Assembly: GCF_034047335.1 (NCBI RefSeq)
Contig: NZ_CP139137.1
Coordinates: 186,001-250,000 of the forward strand
Length of the DNA stretch: 64,000 nucleotides
Direction: 5' to 3'
Origin: Chryseobacterium sp. JJR-5R
GTDB lineage: Bacteria > Bacteroidota > Bacteroidia > Flavobacteriales > Weeksellaceae
Shown here: positions 45,301 to 51,557 of the stretch, piece by piece
Layout: every line of letters begins with the position of its first letter
How positions within the stretch are numbered: the first letter of the stretch is position 1
Program-made: the position numbers and the translations under genes
Notes under the pieces: model-generated
The model's database searches: none
Told to the model about the DNA's origin: nothing
Seen by the model: the letters and a program-made list of their open reading frames with translations, nothing else

Positions 45301-46075
45301 ATTCCTTTTCAAAATTGAGTTTTGATAAGTCTGAAATTTTATCTCCTTCAGCAGCTAATTGATTATGAATTGATAAAGGAAGATCTGTCCCGCTGATTGC
45401 TGCATTTCCTATCTTAGAAGAATCTACCTTAGATGTATTATTTAATCCTGAACCGGAATATGCTTCTCCTTCATATCCGTCTCCAAAAAACTTCGTAGGT
45501 AAAACTACTCTTGCTTCAAGAGCTTTCGCTTTTAGATCTTCTCCATTGATTTTTATAAGTTCAGGAGTTACAGTAAGATCGCTTACATATCCGTAATGAA
45601 GTGTTTTTAAGATATGAATTAAAGCTTCTTTTACGTAGAAGTTTTTTTCTGTAACAATCTGATACATTAAGTTATCCCACATTGCTGCAATTTTGCTTTG
45701 AATGCTGCTATTGCTGTATAAATTTTTGGCTGTATTCTCATCAGCTAAAGTAAGGGTTTCTCTTTTGCTGATTTTTCTGCCGATTTTTAATGCTTCAGCT
45801 AAAGTACCCTGTTCGATAATCAGCTCGGATTCATATTCTGCCGGATCGAAGTTTTTTGCAGAGCGCTCCAAGGCTTGAAATTTTGCTAAAGCAGAGTCGT
45901 TTGGATTTACAGCATTATCAAAAGCACTTGGTAATGTGGATGGTCTTAAGATAAAGCCAAGATTTTCTTTTTTAGTTTCCGTTAACTGCGGATTTCTTAA
46001 GCTTATGAACCTGAATAATGTTTGTGTTGGTGTGTTTTCTGCAACTGGGATTGCAGGGCTTTCATTTTGTGCCAT
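42362..46075 (-). CDS. Large 1237-residue protein of unrecognised family, first gene of island operon
   Basis: No signal peptide. Regions by sequence character: about 1-250 mixed helical; 255-330 coiled coil (KLNFEKECLEKLKSELHNLQ); 440-590 beta-rich; 600-780 a conserved-looking block starting YAPGDVTHIENVMAKEF, followed by Ser/Thr-rich repeats and a Glu-rich helix, then GVYRWVDKKMKNQIYNYGKR; about 970-1010 a strong coiled coil (EFQEKKKELEATAKEQEKEN); and a C-terminal domain with GDPMYMSIVDEMREPVG. Cytoplasmic synthesis without signal fits a structural or carrier protein of a particle or toxin complex. Function unknown. Confidence 0.7.
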   Translation of the reverse strand: MAQNESPAIPVAENTPTQTLFRFISLRNPQLTETKKENLGFILRPSTLPSAFDNAVNPNDSALAKFQALERSAKNFDPAEYESELIIEQGTLAEALKIGRKISKRETLTLADENTAKNLYSNSSIQSKIAAMWDNLMYQIVTEKNFYVKEALIHILKTLHYGYVSDLTVTPELIKINGEDLKAKALEARVVLPTKFFGDGYEGEAYSGSGLNNTSKVDSSKIGNAAISGTDLPLSIHNQLAAEGDKISDLSKLNFEKECLEKLKSELHNLQTVYVKLKNKAYEAAHLAYKERYKEEINTYNLQIEQIKSRITEGMTQAEIDKLYEGLQPLNIPLFQFDYKNELNFEDLKDGISLDSLKLFVNLFTKKSEDASTGTYNDNYIKILSERKLQIGNVIVEITDFYDTYVEVFEKLEQKLSATVQLLLQKSPLQEQKYLNLGNILVPVSNFQSNLSQAVSRTYYFKASYNTGIAQTSSSLTFYYQAESNSYGLGSAKISASTDLGLFEEVYSNIDIVDNKVTFLPILVNRFGKVIRSLKIQIFFNNGKQATLEYTNIVIDQPYTGILYTEEIKTADPESPDGENDTPQPGVFFPRHFGVKRLGIADYLKVVQTTHAYAPGDVTHIENVMAKEFKQKSTRKLRRSEIQTTTSKSTERETLNDTTSTTRNDMQSEVANIIQQDTNAEAHFNYGGGTSYQVGGSFASHNAKENSTRQAVAKSQEITEKATERLLTKVAEERIEKIIEEFEENNAHGFDNRNGDKHVIGVYRWVDKKMKNQIYNYGKRTMFEFMIPEPAKLHRLATAASVTETLTAPIDPRTATQPRTMADPKSASLDQIQYWAGIYSVKLTELIETTKKFTTGLQWIKLNGDNGYKHLNIDIPANYQASHVKMWYGFERNRKGGSTLYTSNFAGGMTSFNNSSTSIDSTAEFSPQNVTGTYDFVYQGSNIDSVNFNFEVTCKLSDAYMNTWKQENFDAIIKAYQEAYAEFQEKKKELEATAKEQEKENEEKVSSFYRDMERVILKHNCIAFLLQDYSALGKNLTNNAKAMQDFSIILDENLDQYTALAKFMEQAFEWTIMQYTFYPYYWANRNEWQNMYLSNSADPLFRNFLQAGMARVIVTVNPGFEDAVQFFLTTGRIWNGGEVPVIGDPMYMSIVDEMREPVGLKQGKAWITTLPTSLNILQEDSVGLKTLTVLPFTKENPREFEVPSDVVTDNSYFKPNNNLLGVKSEDTTEKIITGDWL

Positions 46076-46322
46076 TTTTGTAATTTGTTTTGGTTTAAAA
46101 AAATAATTTGGAAGCCTCTTGCATAGAGAACTTCGGTTGCCCGTTTTTTAGGTGGTTTTCGGGCGTGAATTCCACGTAATGCTTACATTTTATTTTTCAT
46201 TTTAAGTATTTTTGGATGTTAATTTTGGACATAGTTCCGGCTGTCCAGCATTTTATGAATGGTGAATTCAAAGAGGTTTTAATATGATTTTAAAGGATTA
46301 CTTTTGTGTTTTATTTATACTC
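46076..46322 (-). promoter_or_regulatory. Long leader of the 1237-residue gene
   Basis: 247 nt between promoter element A and the ATG. The promoter-proximal half (about 46220-46322) is clearly related to the leaders of the two small acidic genes: TTCCGGCTGT, CAGCATT and TTTTAT-TATAC blocks occur in the same order. No open frame is seen in it. Confidence 0.5.
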
Positions 46323-46364
46323 CAAAGGTATTGCTGGGCAGCGACAGAACTAGACGTGTTTAAA
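46323..46364 (-). promoter_or_regulatory. Shared island promoter/operator element, copy A
   Basis: The minus strand reads CACGTCTAGTTCTGTCGC, 10 nt, then TACCTTTG (46323-46330). It is placed to drive the 1237-residue gene operon. Confidence 0.7.
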
Positions 46365-46371
46365 TTTATTT

Positions 46372-46542
46372 TTAATAAATATCTTCTCCGGGAATTTCGT
46401 TTTCTATATCCTGACGGAAGAAGTTTTCAATGTCATTGAGGTAATGGTCATAGTCGATGTCGGTATTTTCGATGTCGCTCCATTCTATGGTATAAAGGTC
46501 TTCATCTAAGATTATTTCTGGATTGTGATTTGGTGTTTCCAT
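46372..46542 (-). CDS. Small acidic protein, copy 1
   Basis: 56 residues: METPNHNPEIILDEDLYTIE, then WSDIENTDIDYDHYLNDIEN, FFRQDIENEIPGEDIY. Very acidic (many Asp and Glu) and without signal or membrane segment. It differs from copy 2 in only three residues, while most other differences between the units are outside the coding part or silent, which supports real translation. It starts about 125 nt after promoter element B. Acidic character would suit a DNA mimic, inhibitor or chaperone, but nothing specific is known. Confidence 0.7.
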   Translation of the reverse strand: METPNHNPEIILDEDLYTIEWSDIENTDIDYDHYLNDIENFFRQDIENEIPGEDIY

Positions 46543-46666
46543 AGGATATGCTTGATATTTGGTATTGTAATCCGGACCTGTTTCCGGCTGTTCAGCATTG
46601 TAAAAATGTTTGATTATAAAGTGTGTTTAAGTTTTTAATGATTGCTTTCATGTTTTATGTATACCT

Positions 46667-46707
46667 CAAAGGTATTGCTGGGCAGCGACAGAACTTGACG
46701 TGTTTAA
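46667..46707 (-). promoter_or_regulatory. Shared island promoter/operator element, copy B
   Basis: The minus strand reads CACGTCAAGTTCTGTCGC, 10 nt, then TACCTTTG (46667-46674). It precedes small acidic gene copy 1. Confidence 0.75.
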
Positions 46708-46714
46708 TTTTTTT

Positions 46715-46885
46715 TTAATAAATATCTTCTCCAGGAATTTCGTTTTCTATATCCTGACGGAAGAAATTTTCAATGTCATTGAGGTAATGGTCATAGTCGA
46801 TCTCGGTATTTTCAATATCGCTCCATTCTATGGTATAAAGGTCTTCATCGAAGATCATTTCTGGATTGTGATTTGGTGTTTCCAT
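46715..46885 (-). CDS. Small acidic protein, copy 2
   Basis: 56 residues, identical to copy 1 except Ile to Met and Leu to Phe near residues 10-12 and Asp to Glu near 28. Same leader length (about 126 nt) behind promoter element C. Strong conservation of the protein after duplication suggests recent duplication, selection, or both. Confidence 0.7.
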   Translation of the reverse strand: METPNHNPEMIFDEDLYTIEWSDIENTEIDYDHYLNDIENFFRQDIENEIPGEDIY

Positions 46886-47010
46886 AGGATATGCTTGATA
46901 TTTGGTATTGTAATCAGGACCTGTTTCCGGCTGTTCGGCATTGTAAAAATGTTTGATTATAAAATATGTTTAAGTTTTTAATGATTGCTTTCTTGTCTTT
47001 ATTTATATTT

Positions 47011-47051
47011 CAAAGCTACCGGCCGGAAGCGTCAAAACTTGACGTGTTTAA
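47011..47051 (-). promoter_or_regulatory. Shared island promoter/operator element, copy C
   Basis: The minus strand reads CACGTCAAGTTTTGACGC, 10 nt, then TAGCTTTG (47011-47018). Here the inverted repeat CGTCAA-GTT-TTGACG is perfect. It precedes small acidic gene copy 2. Confidence 0.75.
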
Positions 47052-47331
47052 ATTTATTTAAAATATTTTTCTGTTATGATAAAACAGAGAGCAGCCCGGA
47101 ATGCTGTAATTTAGAAAAGACTGTTTACTTAATAAATACATATGCAGGACTGCTTTCTGCAGCAGCTGGATTTCTTTAGTAAATAGTGATAAAGCTGTAA
47201 TTGGAAAGGCAAATTAAAATTTGTCGTAAATGAAATTATATGGCTTCGTTTACAGAGATACAATAGATCATCCATCTGATTTCAGAATATAATATAACAA
47301 GCTTATATTCTGTTAATATAAGGTTAAAAGC
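47052..47331. other. Non-coding stretch between small acidic genes and patatin gene
   Basis: 280 nt, AT-rich. No open frame or clear terminator is seen. Confidence 0.5.
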
Positions 47332-48369
47332 TTATATTTTATTTCTAATGAGTTTCTGAATAATCTGGTTCAGTACATCCCGGTTATCATCAACATAGCT
47401 CAGGCCTGCCTGGATCAGGCTCTCAATATTAGACCTTTTCACATTATCCATGGAAGGGGAAGCATTCTTCAGCGAAGGGTTGAGCCGGTAATAATTTTTC
47501 TGGTTTCCTGAGTCTAAAGTCTGGAACATCTGGCCAAGCTGGTAATCTACAGTTTCTGCATTGGCAGACATCAGAATGTCGATAATAGGATTTACCCAGC
47601 CTATTTTTCCTGCATTTTCCAGCTTTTTAAAAGGATAGGGCCTTGCTTCAATGCCTGTCCCGATGGAGATGATAAGCAGGTCATTCACCATAGGATAATT
47701 TGCCTTCTGATGATTTTTAAGGACTTCTGCAAAAGGAATTTTCCTGGCCTCTGCATAAGCACACAATGCAGGGTTGTTTGCGAACATGCCACCGTCAATC
47801 AGGCTGAAAACCTGTCCGTACATGGATTTGATCTGAACCGGCGTGAAATAGGTGGGTGCTGCGGAAGTAGCCCTGCAGATATCCTTAACATAAAAATTAT
47901 CGGTACTCAAACGTGCTTTCCAGGAATTGAATATCTTGGATCTTCTGTTTTCTATATCGTAGCTTGTGATCAGGCAGGGCTTTATCAGTTCCTTTAATTC
48001 CAGTTTTCCAAAAAAGTCATTCAGGTTTTTTACAAGTTTTTCCTGAGGGATTTTTTCGTTGATCAATCCGAACGGATTTACCATACGCTCCCAGAAAGAA
48101 ACCTGGAATATGTCGCCACCTTTTTCGGCATACAGTTCTAATCCTTTCTGGATAGAATATTTTGCCTTCCGGTGTTCATCGGGACATAGAATAATAGACG
48201 CAATCAGCCCTCCTGTACTGCTTCCCGCCACCAAGTCGAAATAATCTCCCAGTTTTGCGCTCGGGTTGTCATACAACTGCAGCTGCTCTTCTATGTAGCG
48301 CAGAATAATACAGGTAATAATCCCTCTGATTCCGCCCCCGTCCAAAGAAAGAATGGTTGTCTTTTTCAT
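47332..48369 (-). CDS. Patatin-like phospholipase
   Basis: 345 residues. SLDGGGIRGI (residues 8-17) is the oxyanion motif, GSSTG (49-53) holds the nucleophile Ser51, and DGGMFANNP near residue 192 supplies the catalytic Asp. All patatin elements are intact, so lipid acyl hydrolase activity is expected. There is no signal peptide. It is preceded by promoter element D and a leader hairpin (48419-48456). In the context of an effector island it could be a membrane-attacking effector or a release factor. Confidence 0.9.
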   Translation of the reverse strand: MKKTTILSLDGGGIRGIITCIILRYIEEQLQLYDNPSAKLGDYFDLVAGSSTGGLIASIILCPDEHRKAKYSIQKGLELYAEKGGDIFQVSFWERMVNPFGLINEKIPQEKLVKNLNDFFGKLELKELIKPCLITSYDIENRRSKIFNSWKARLSTDNFYVKDICRATSAAPTYFTPVQIKSMYGQVFSLIDGGMFANNPALCAYAEARKIPFAEVLKNHQKANYPMVNDLLIISIGTGIEARPYPFKKLENAGKIGWVNPIIDILMSANAETVDYQLGQMFQTLDSGNQKNYYRLNPSLKNASPSMDNVKRSNIESLIQAGLSYVDDNRDVLNQIIQKLIRNKI

Positions 48370-48418
48370 TGTTAATATATACTTTTTGATAAGAAGTACC
48401 TGATAACTTTAGATAAGT

Positions 48419-48456
48419 AAAACCAATAGCTTCCGTGAAATTTAACTATTGGTTTT
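48419..48456 (-). promoter_or_regulatory. Hairpin in the leader of the patatin gene
   Basis: AAAACCAATAG (48419-48429) pairs with CTATTGGTTTT (48446-48456), 11 bp with a 16-nt loop, between promoter element D and the ATG at 48369. It could be an attenuator or the terminator of the gene upstream at 48557. Confidence 0.5.
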
Positions 48457-48492
48457 AGCGTTATAATGTTTGCTTTTGGTATTTCTTGTAAG

Positions 48493-48530
48493 CAAAGGTA
48501 GGTCGGAGATGCGACAGAAGTCGTCGCATT
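48493..48530 (-). promoter_or_regulatory. Shared island promoter/operator element, copy D
   Basis: The minus strand reads GCGACGACTTCTGTCGC, 10 nt, then TACCTTTG (48493-48500). The arms GCGAC / GTCGC form the inverted repeat. It precedes the patatin gene by 124 nt. Confidence 0.7.
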
Positions 48531-48556
48531 AAAAATAAAATTCAAATAAAGGAGAA

Positions 48557-49057
48557 TTATAAAATTACGTATCCGTCTTTATCCCTGTTCATTTTCAGCA
48601 GTGTTCTCCAAGCCATTTTCATCAGGCCTTTCTTGGTCTGAATGTTCTTTTTTTCGAAATGAGAGAGGTCTTTAAAGGTTTTCCAGTTTCCGCCCCAGTC
48701 CCAGCCGTGTTTTGCGAAGATTTTCACACATTCGTACCAGTCTGCCACTTTATCATTGTCCCAGTCTTTTACGGTATCCCAGCTGGCCGTCTTTCCGTCA
48801 ATCATCAGACAGATGTCAACGGCGAGGCCGTAATTGTGGATGCTCTGTCCCGCTTTGGCATTCGTTACCTTTTTACCGGAAGTAATTCTTCCTATGGCGT
48901 ACAGTTTCTCCTGTTCTTCAAAGCTTCTCAGTCCCTGGGTAATTCTTACTTTTACCCTGCCGGTTAATGCTGCATCACATTCCTTAATGATCTGTTTTAC
49001 TTCCTCTCTTGCTGCAGGGTGGAGCTGTTCTATTCGCTGTAAAGTTATTTTATCCAT
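48557..49057 (-). CDS. Endolysin-like M15 family peptidase
   Basis: 166 residues from ATG 49057 (MDKITLQRIEQL). A TTG at 49087 lies inside the -7 promoter element and cannot be the start. Motifs of the L-alanoyl-D-glutamate / D-Ala-D-Ala peptidase group are present: SIHNYGLAVD (His74, Asp81) and a second ligand in LSHFEKK. Length and sequence resemble phage endolysins of the T5 type. No signal peptide, so release would need a holin, lysis or a secretion device. It is the first gene under promoter element E. Confidence 0.85.
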   Translation of the reverse strand: MDKITLQRIEQLHPAAREEVKQIIKECDAALTGRVKVRITQGLRSFEEQEKLYAIGRITSGKKVTNAKAGQSIHNYGLAVDICLMIDGKTASWDTVKDWDNDKVADWYECVKIFAKHGWDWGGNWKTFKDLSHFEKKNIQTKKGLMKMAWRTLLKMNRDKDGYVIL

Positions 49058-49084
49058 ATAATCAGTTTTTGATGTTTTAGAAAG

Positions 49085-49125
49085 CAAAGGTATAGCCGGA
49101 GTACGACAAAACTTGACGTATTTAA
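49085..49125 (-). promoter_or_regulatory. Shared island promoter/operator element, copy E
   Basis: The minus strand reads TACGTCAAGTTTTGTCGT, 10 nt, then TACCTTTG (49085-49092). The peptidase ATG is 28 nt downstream. Confidence 0.75.
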
Positions 49126-49256
49126 AATAATTTAATATACTGAAATACAGTATTTTGTGCTAAAATGAATATGAATAGGATTTCATCTGCCGGAATTTGT
49201 AATTTTGTCTATTGAAAACACTTTTTTCCCAAACATATATGCATTTGTAATCTGTA

Positions 49257-49433
49257 ATGATTTTTCTGTTTCCTGTAAGAAGGCTTAGAACGCATCACTT
49301 GAAAATAAACAAACCGGCTGCAGTGCTTTCCGGCAATTACGGATGTGTCATACTTTGTAATAAGGAAGCAAAGACCCTGGACTTTTTGATGCCGGCTGAT
49401 GCATTTCACATTTTTAAACAAACAATAGGATAG
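49257..49433 (+). CDS. Possible small gene (58 residues)
   Basis: ATG to TAG encodes MIFLFPVRRLRTHHLKINKP, AAVLSGNYGCVILCNKEAKT, LDFLMPADAFHIFKQTIG. A TAATTTTG -7 element lies at 49200-49207, 50 nt upstream. The composition looks coding, but no family is known and the region is otherwise decayed, so it may be a remnant. Confidence 0.3.
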   Translation: MIFLFPVRRLRTHHLKINKPAAVLSGNYGCVILCNKEAKTLDFLMPADAFHIFKQTIG

Positions 49434-49464
49434 CAGCTCGTATTTACTATTCTAATAAAAAGGA

Positions 49465-49800
49465 ATAATGATGATCTGGATGGGAACCGGATAAAAAGCA
49501 GGGCGGAAGGGCAATCGGTTGGTTACCGGAAAAGGAAGCCCTCCGGAACCGACCAGCAACTATGATTTTTCCGTGTGATAACTAGGACAGATGTCTTTTT
49601 TGGGAAAATCTTTGATTCGGGAGAACCAGAACCATGATGTAATATTGAGACATCTTTAGAAAAAATTATTTTCCTTCTGAATGCGGCGGCGTAAAAGTTT
49701 ATATTGCAGAATGCAGATTCAGGATCTGACGGCAGTGGGGATCAGCGAGGTGTTGCAGCAGAAAGAAATTATGGAAACGTCAAGAACAATTTTTATATAA
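49465..49800 (+). pseudogene. Decayed IS5-family transposase relic
   Basis: Reading frames broken by stops still align with the transposase at 36300: LDGNRIKSRAEGQSVGYRKR matches LDGSQTRCRMGGESTGYQSR, followed by a degenerate FFRVITRTD stretch and a block like CTGAATGCGG...GATTCAGGAT. Same orientation as the intact IS. No inverted ends are recognisable. Confidence 0.75.
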
Positions 49801-50343
49801 ATTATTTTTCCACTTTCGCTATAGTAAGTTATATAAAGTGAAGAATATGTATTTGCTGGTTATTCAGGCATCAGTTTAAGAGAAAAATTATATATCAGCA
49901 TATAGTTACCATACTACTTTGATGTTGCGTTTTTTAATCCAAGCAATGTATCGGGTTGGATTACGTATGATCTTTAGAGTCCGTTCAAATCTGGCTGAAA
50001 AGTAAAATTTATCACAGATGATGGTGAATACGCGGATCTGAATACAATAAAATCTGCTGAATCCGCCTAACCAGCGCGCATATTCACCATAAAAGATAAA
50101 ATCAGCTGTAAAAATGCAAAAGTATCATTCTTAATCAAGCCCTTAATATTTAACAGTCATTCTAACCCTTTGTGATCTTGTTTTCTTCAGCTATAACCTC
50201 TGACAGATAACGTCCAATGGCCAGCTTTACCCTGCAACGTAAAATAATCGGTTGGTTTTTTTCCTGACATGAGCCAGATATACTAATTTTCCGGATATAA
50301 CAAACGTGGAACAATGGGCCTTTTGACTTTCCGGAATGCTTAG
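49801..50343. other. Intergenic stretch without recognised features
   Basis: About 540 nt, AT-rich, many stops in all frames. No RNA gene or repeat is recognised. Confidence 0.5.
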
Positions 50344-51477
50344 TTACTTAAAAAGCTTCACTGTTTCATTCACAAGAAATTTCACCTGATCCGGCCTTCC
50401 CCTGTCGTTTTTCGGAAGGTTATTATAGCTGCCGGTTCTTACGATCACCATATTGTGTTCAGGAACCATAATGATATACTGTCCCTGAAGCCCCAGGAAA
50501 TAATAATGCTTTATCGGATTATCATGATTGATCCAGAATCCCATACCGTAGATTTCTTTCGATTTTTCCGTCTGAGTCCGCATCTGTTTGATGAAATCAA
50601 GGTTCAGAAGCTGGTGGTCACCGGTTTTTCCGTCATTCAGGAATAACTGTCCGAGACGGGCAAAATCTCTTGCAGTGGCGTGGATACAGCAGTACGTTTT
50701 CTCCATTCCGCTGTCATCGGTACTCCAGGTCGCATGGTGTTCCATTCCCATCGGTGCCCAGAATTTTTCAGATAAGTAACCTGCCAGCGTCTGATCCACT
50801 GCTTTTCTCACTGCAAAGCCCAAAAGCTGGGTAGATCCGCTCTGGTATTCAAATCTTTCACCCGGGTTGCTCTTGAACTTTCTTGAGAAAGTTGCCTTGA
50901 TCAGGCTTCTTCCGTAATAGGCTTTCGCATTCGGTAAAAAGGGGTTTTTATAATCTTCATGCCAGTCCAGTCCGGATTCCATCTGGGCCAGGTTCCTCAA
51001 TGTTAGATTTTTTGCCAGTCCATTATCATTAAATTCCTCAAAATAATCTGAAAATTTATCATCAATGCTTTTAATCTTTCCTTCCTCAATTGCTTTCCCC
51101 AGAAGCATAACTGTAATGGCTTTTGCCATTGAAAATGAATTGGTCTTTGAATGCTGATCATAACCGTTCCAGTATTGTTCGTGAACAAGTTTCCCGTTTT
51201 TGGCAACGATAAAAGATGCAGTGCGGGAATGGGCTAAATCTTCAACGATATGTTTCGGTAATTCGGTGTTGTTGTATTCCGGAGTCTTGTCCCAGGGCAT
51301 AGAAGACCCTGTTTTGATGATATTATGGGTGAAAAATTTTCCGTCATCAATATTTGCGCTGGATTTTCCTTTGAAATAAGTTTTTGAGATTCCGTTAAAA
51401 AGATAATCATATCCCAATAGGTAAAAGAGTGCCGCAACAATAACAATGAAGGTCAGGAAATAAACAAGTAGGATCAT
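50344..51477 (-). CDS. Serine hydrolase (beta-lactamase / penicillin-binding fold)
   Basis: 377 residues with one N-terminal membrane segment, so probably anchored and facing the periplasm. The nucleophile motif SMAK (SxxK) is in TNSFSMAKAITV, and the second motif is probably YQS in RFEYQSGSTQ. The family (class C beta-lactamase-like, often called 6-aminohexanoate-dimer hydrolase or EstB type) includes esterases and peptidases, so the substrate is open. A -7 element TAACTTTG lies at 51494-51501 on the minus strand. Confidence 0.85.
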   Translation of the reverse strand: MILLVYFLTFIVIVAALFYLLGYDYLFNGISKTYFKGKSSANIDDGKFFTHNIIKTGSSMPWDKTPEYNNTELPKHIVEDLAHSRTASFIVAKNGKLVHEQYWNGYDQHSKTNSFSMAKAITVMLLGKAIEEGKIKSIDDKFSDYFEEFNDNGLAKNLTLRNLAQMESGLDWHEDYKNPFLPNAKAYYGRSLIKATFSRKFKSNPGERFEYQSGSTQLLGFAVRKAVDQTLAGYLSEKFWAPMGMEHHATWSTDDSGMEKTYCCIHATARDFARLGQLFLNDGKTGDHQLLNLDFIKQMRTQTEKSKEIYGMGFWINHDNPIKHYYFLGLQGQYIIMVPEHNMVIVRTGSYNNLPKNDRGRPDQVKFLVNETVKLFK

Positions 51478-51509
51478 AGCAATGCATCTTGAACAAAGTT
51501 AAAATAAAT

Positions 51510-51541
51510 TTGAAAACATGAAATGAAATGATTTATTTTTG
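51510..51541 (+). promoter_or_regulatory. Promoter of the M48 peptidase gene
   Basis: TTTG (ending 51512) and TATTTTTG (51534-51541) are 21 nt apart, a full flavobacterial promoter. This rules out the upstream ATG at 51528 as translation start. Confidence 0.65.
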
Positions 51542-51557
51542 TGATGATTTGATACAA

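Larger units (their letters stand above)
46323..47006. repeat. Tandem 343-bp repeat, two units
   Basis: 46323-46665 and 46666-47008 are nearly identical along their length; start codons and promoter elements are offset by exactly 343 or 344 nt. Each unit contains promoter element, leader and a 56-codon gene. A third promoter copy (47011) begins a further, diverged sequence. Confidence 0.85.

Noticed and set aside
46323..47051. CRISPR array in the repeated region
   Set aside because: Two 343-bp units with genes and promoters, no short regularly spaced repeats.
47332..48369. CBASS effector CapV for the patatin protein
   Set aside because: No cyclic-nucleotide synthase (CD-NTase) gene lies nearby; only the generic patatin motifs are present.
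49058..49087. TTG start for the M15 peptidase at 49087
   Set aside because: It lies within the -7 promoter element TACCTTTG, so it cannot be in the transcript.
37112..49125. Complete phage, tailocin, T6SS or contractile injection locus
   Set aside because: No sheath, tube, baseplate, tape measure, ATPase, capsid or terminase gene is seen; only fibre-like and lysin-like proteins.
49209..49421. Minus-strand open frame of 70 codons
   Set aside because: It lies opposite the more coding-like plus-strand frame and has no promoter or recognisable sequence.
51528..51557. ATG 51528 as start of the M48 peptidase
   Set aside because: It precedes the -7 element and gives a non-signal N-terminus; ATG 51558 starts a proper signal peptide.
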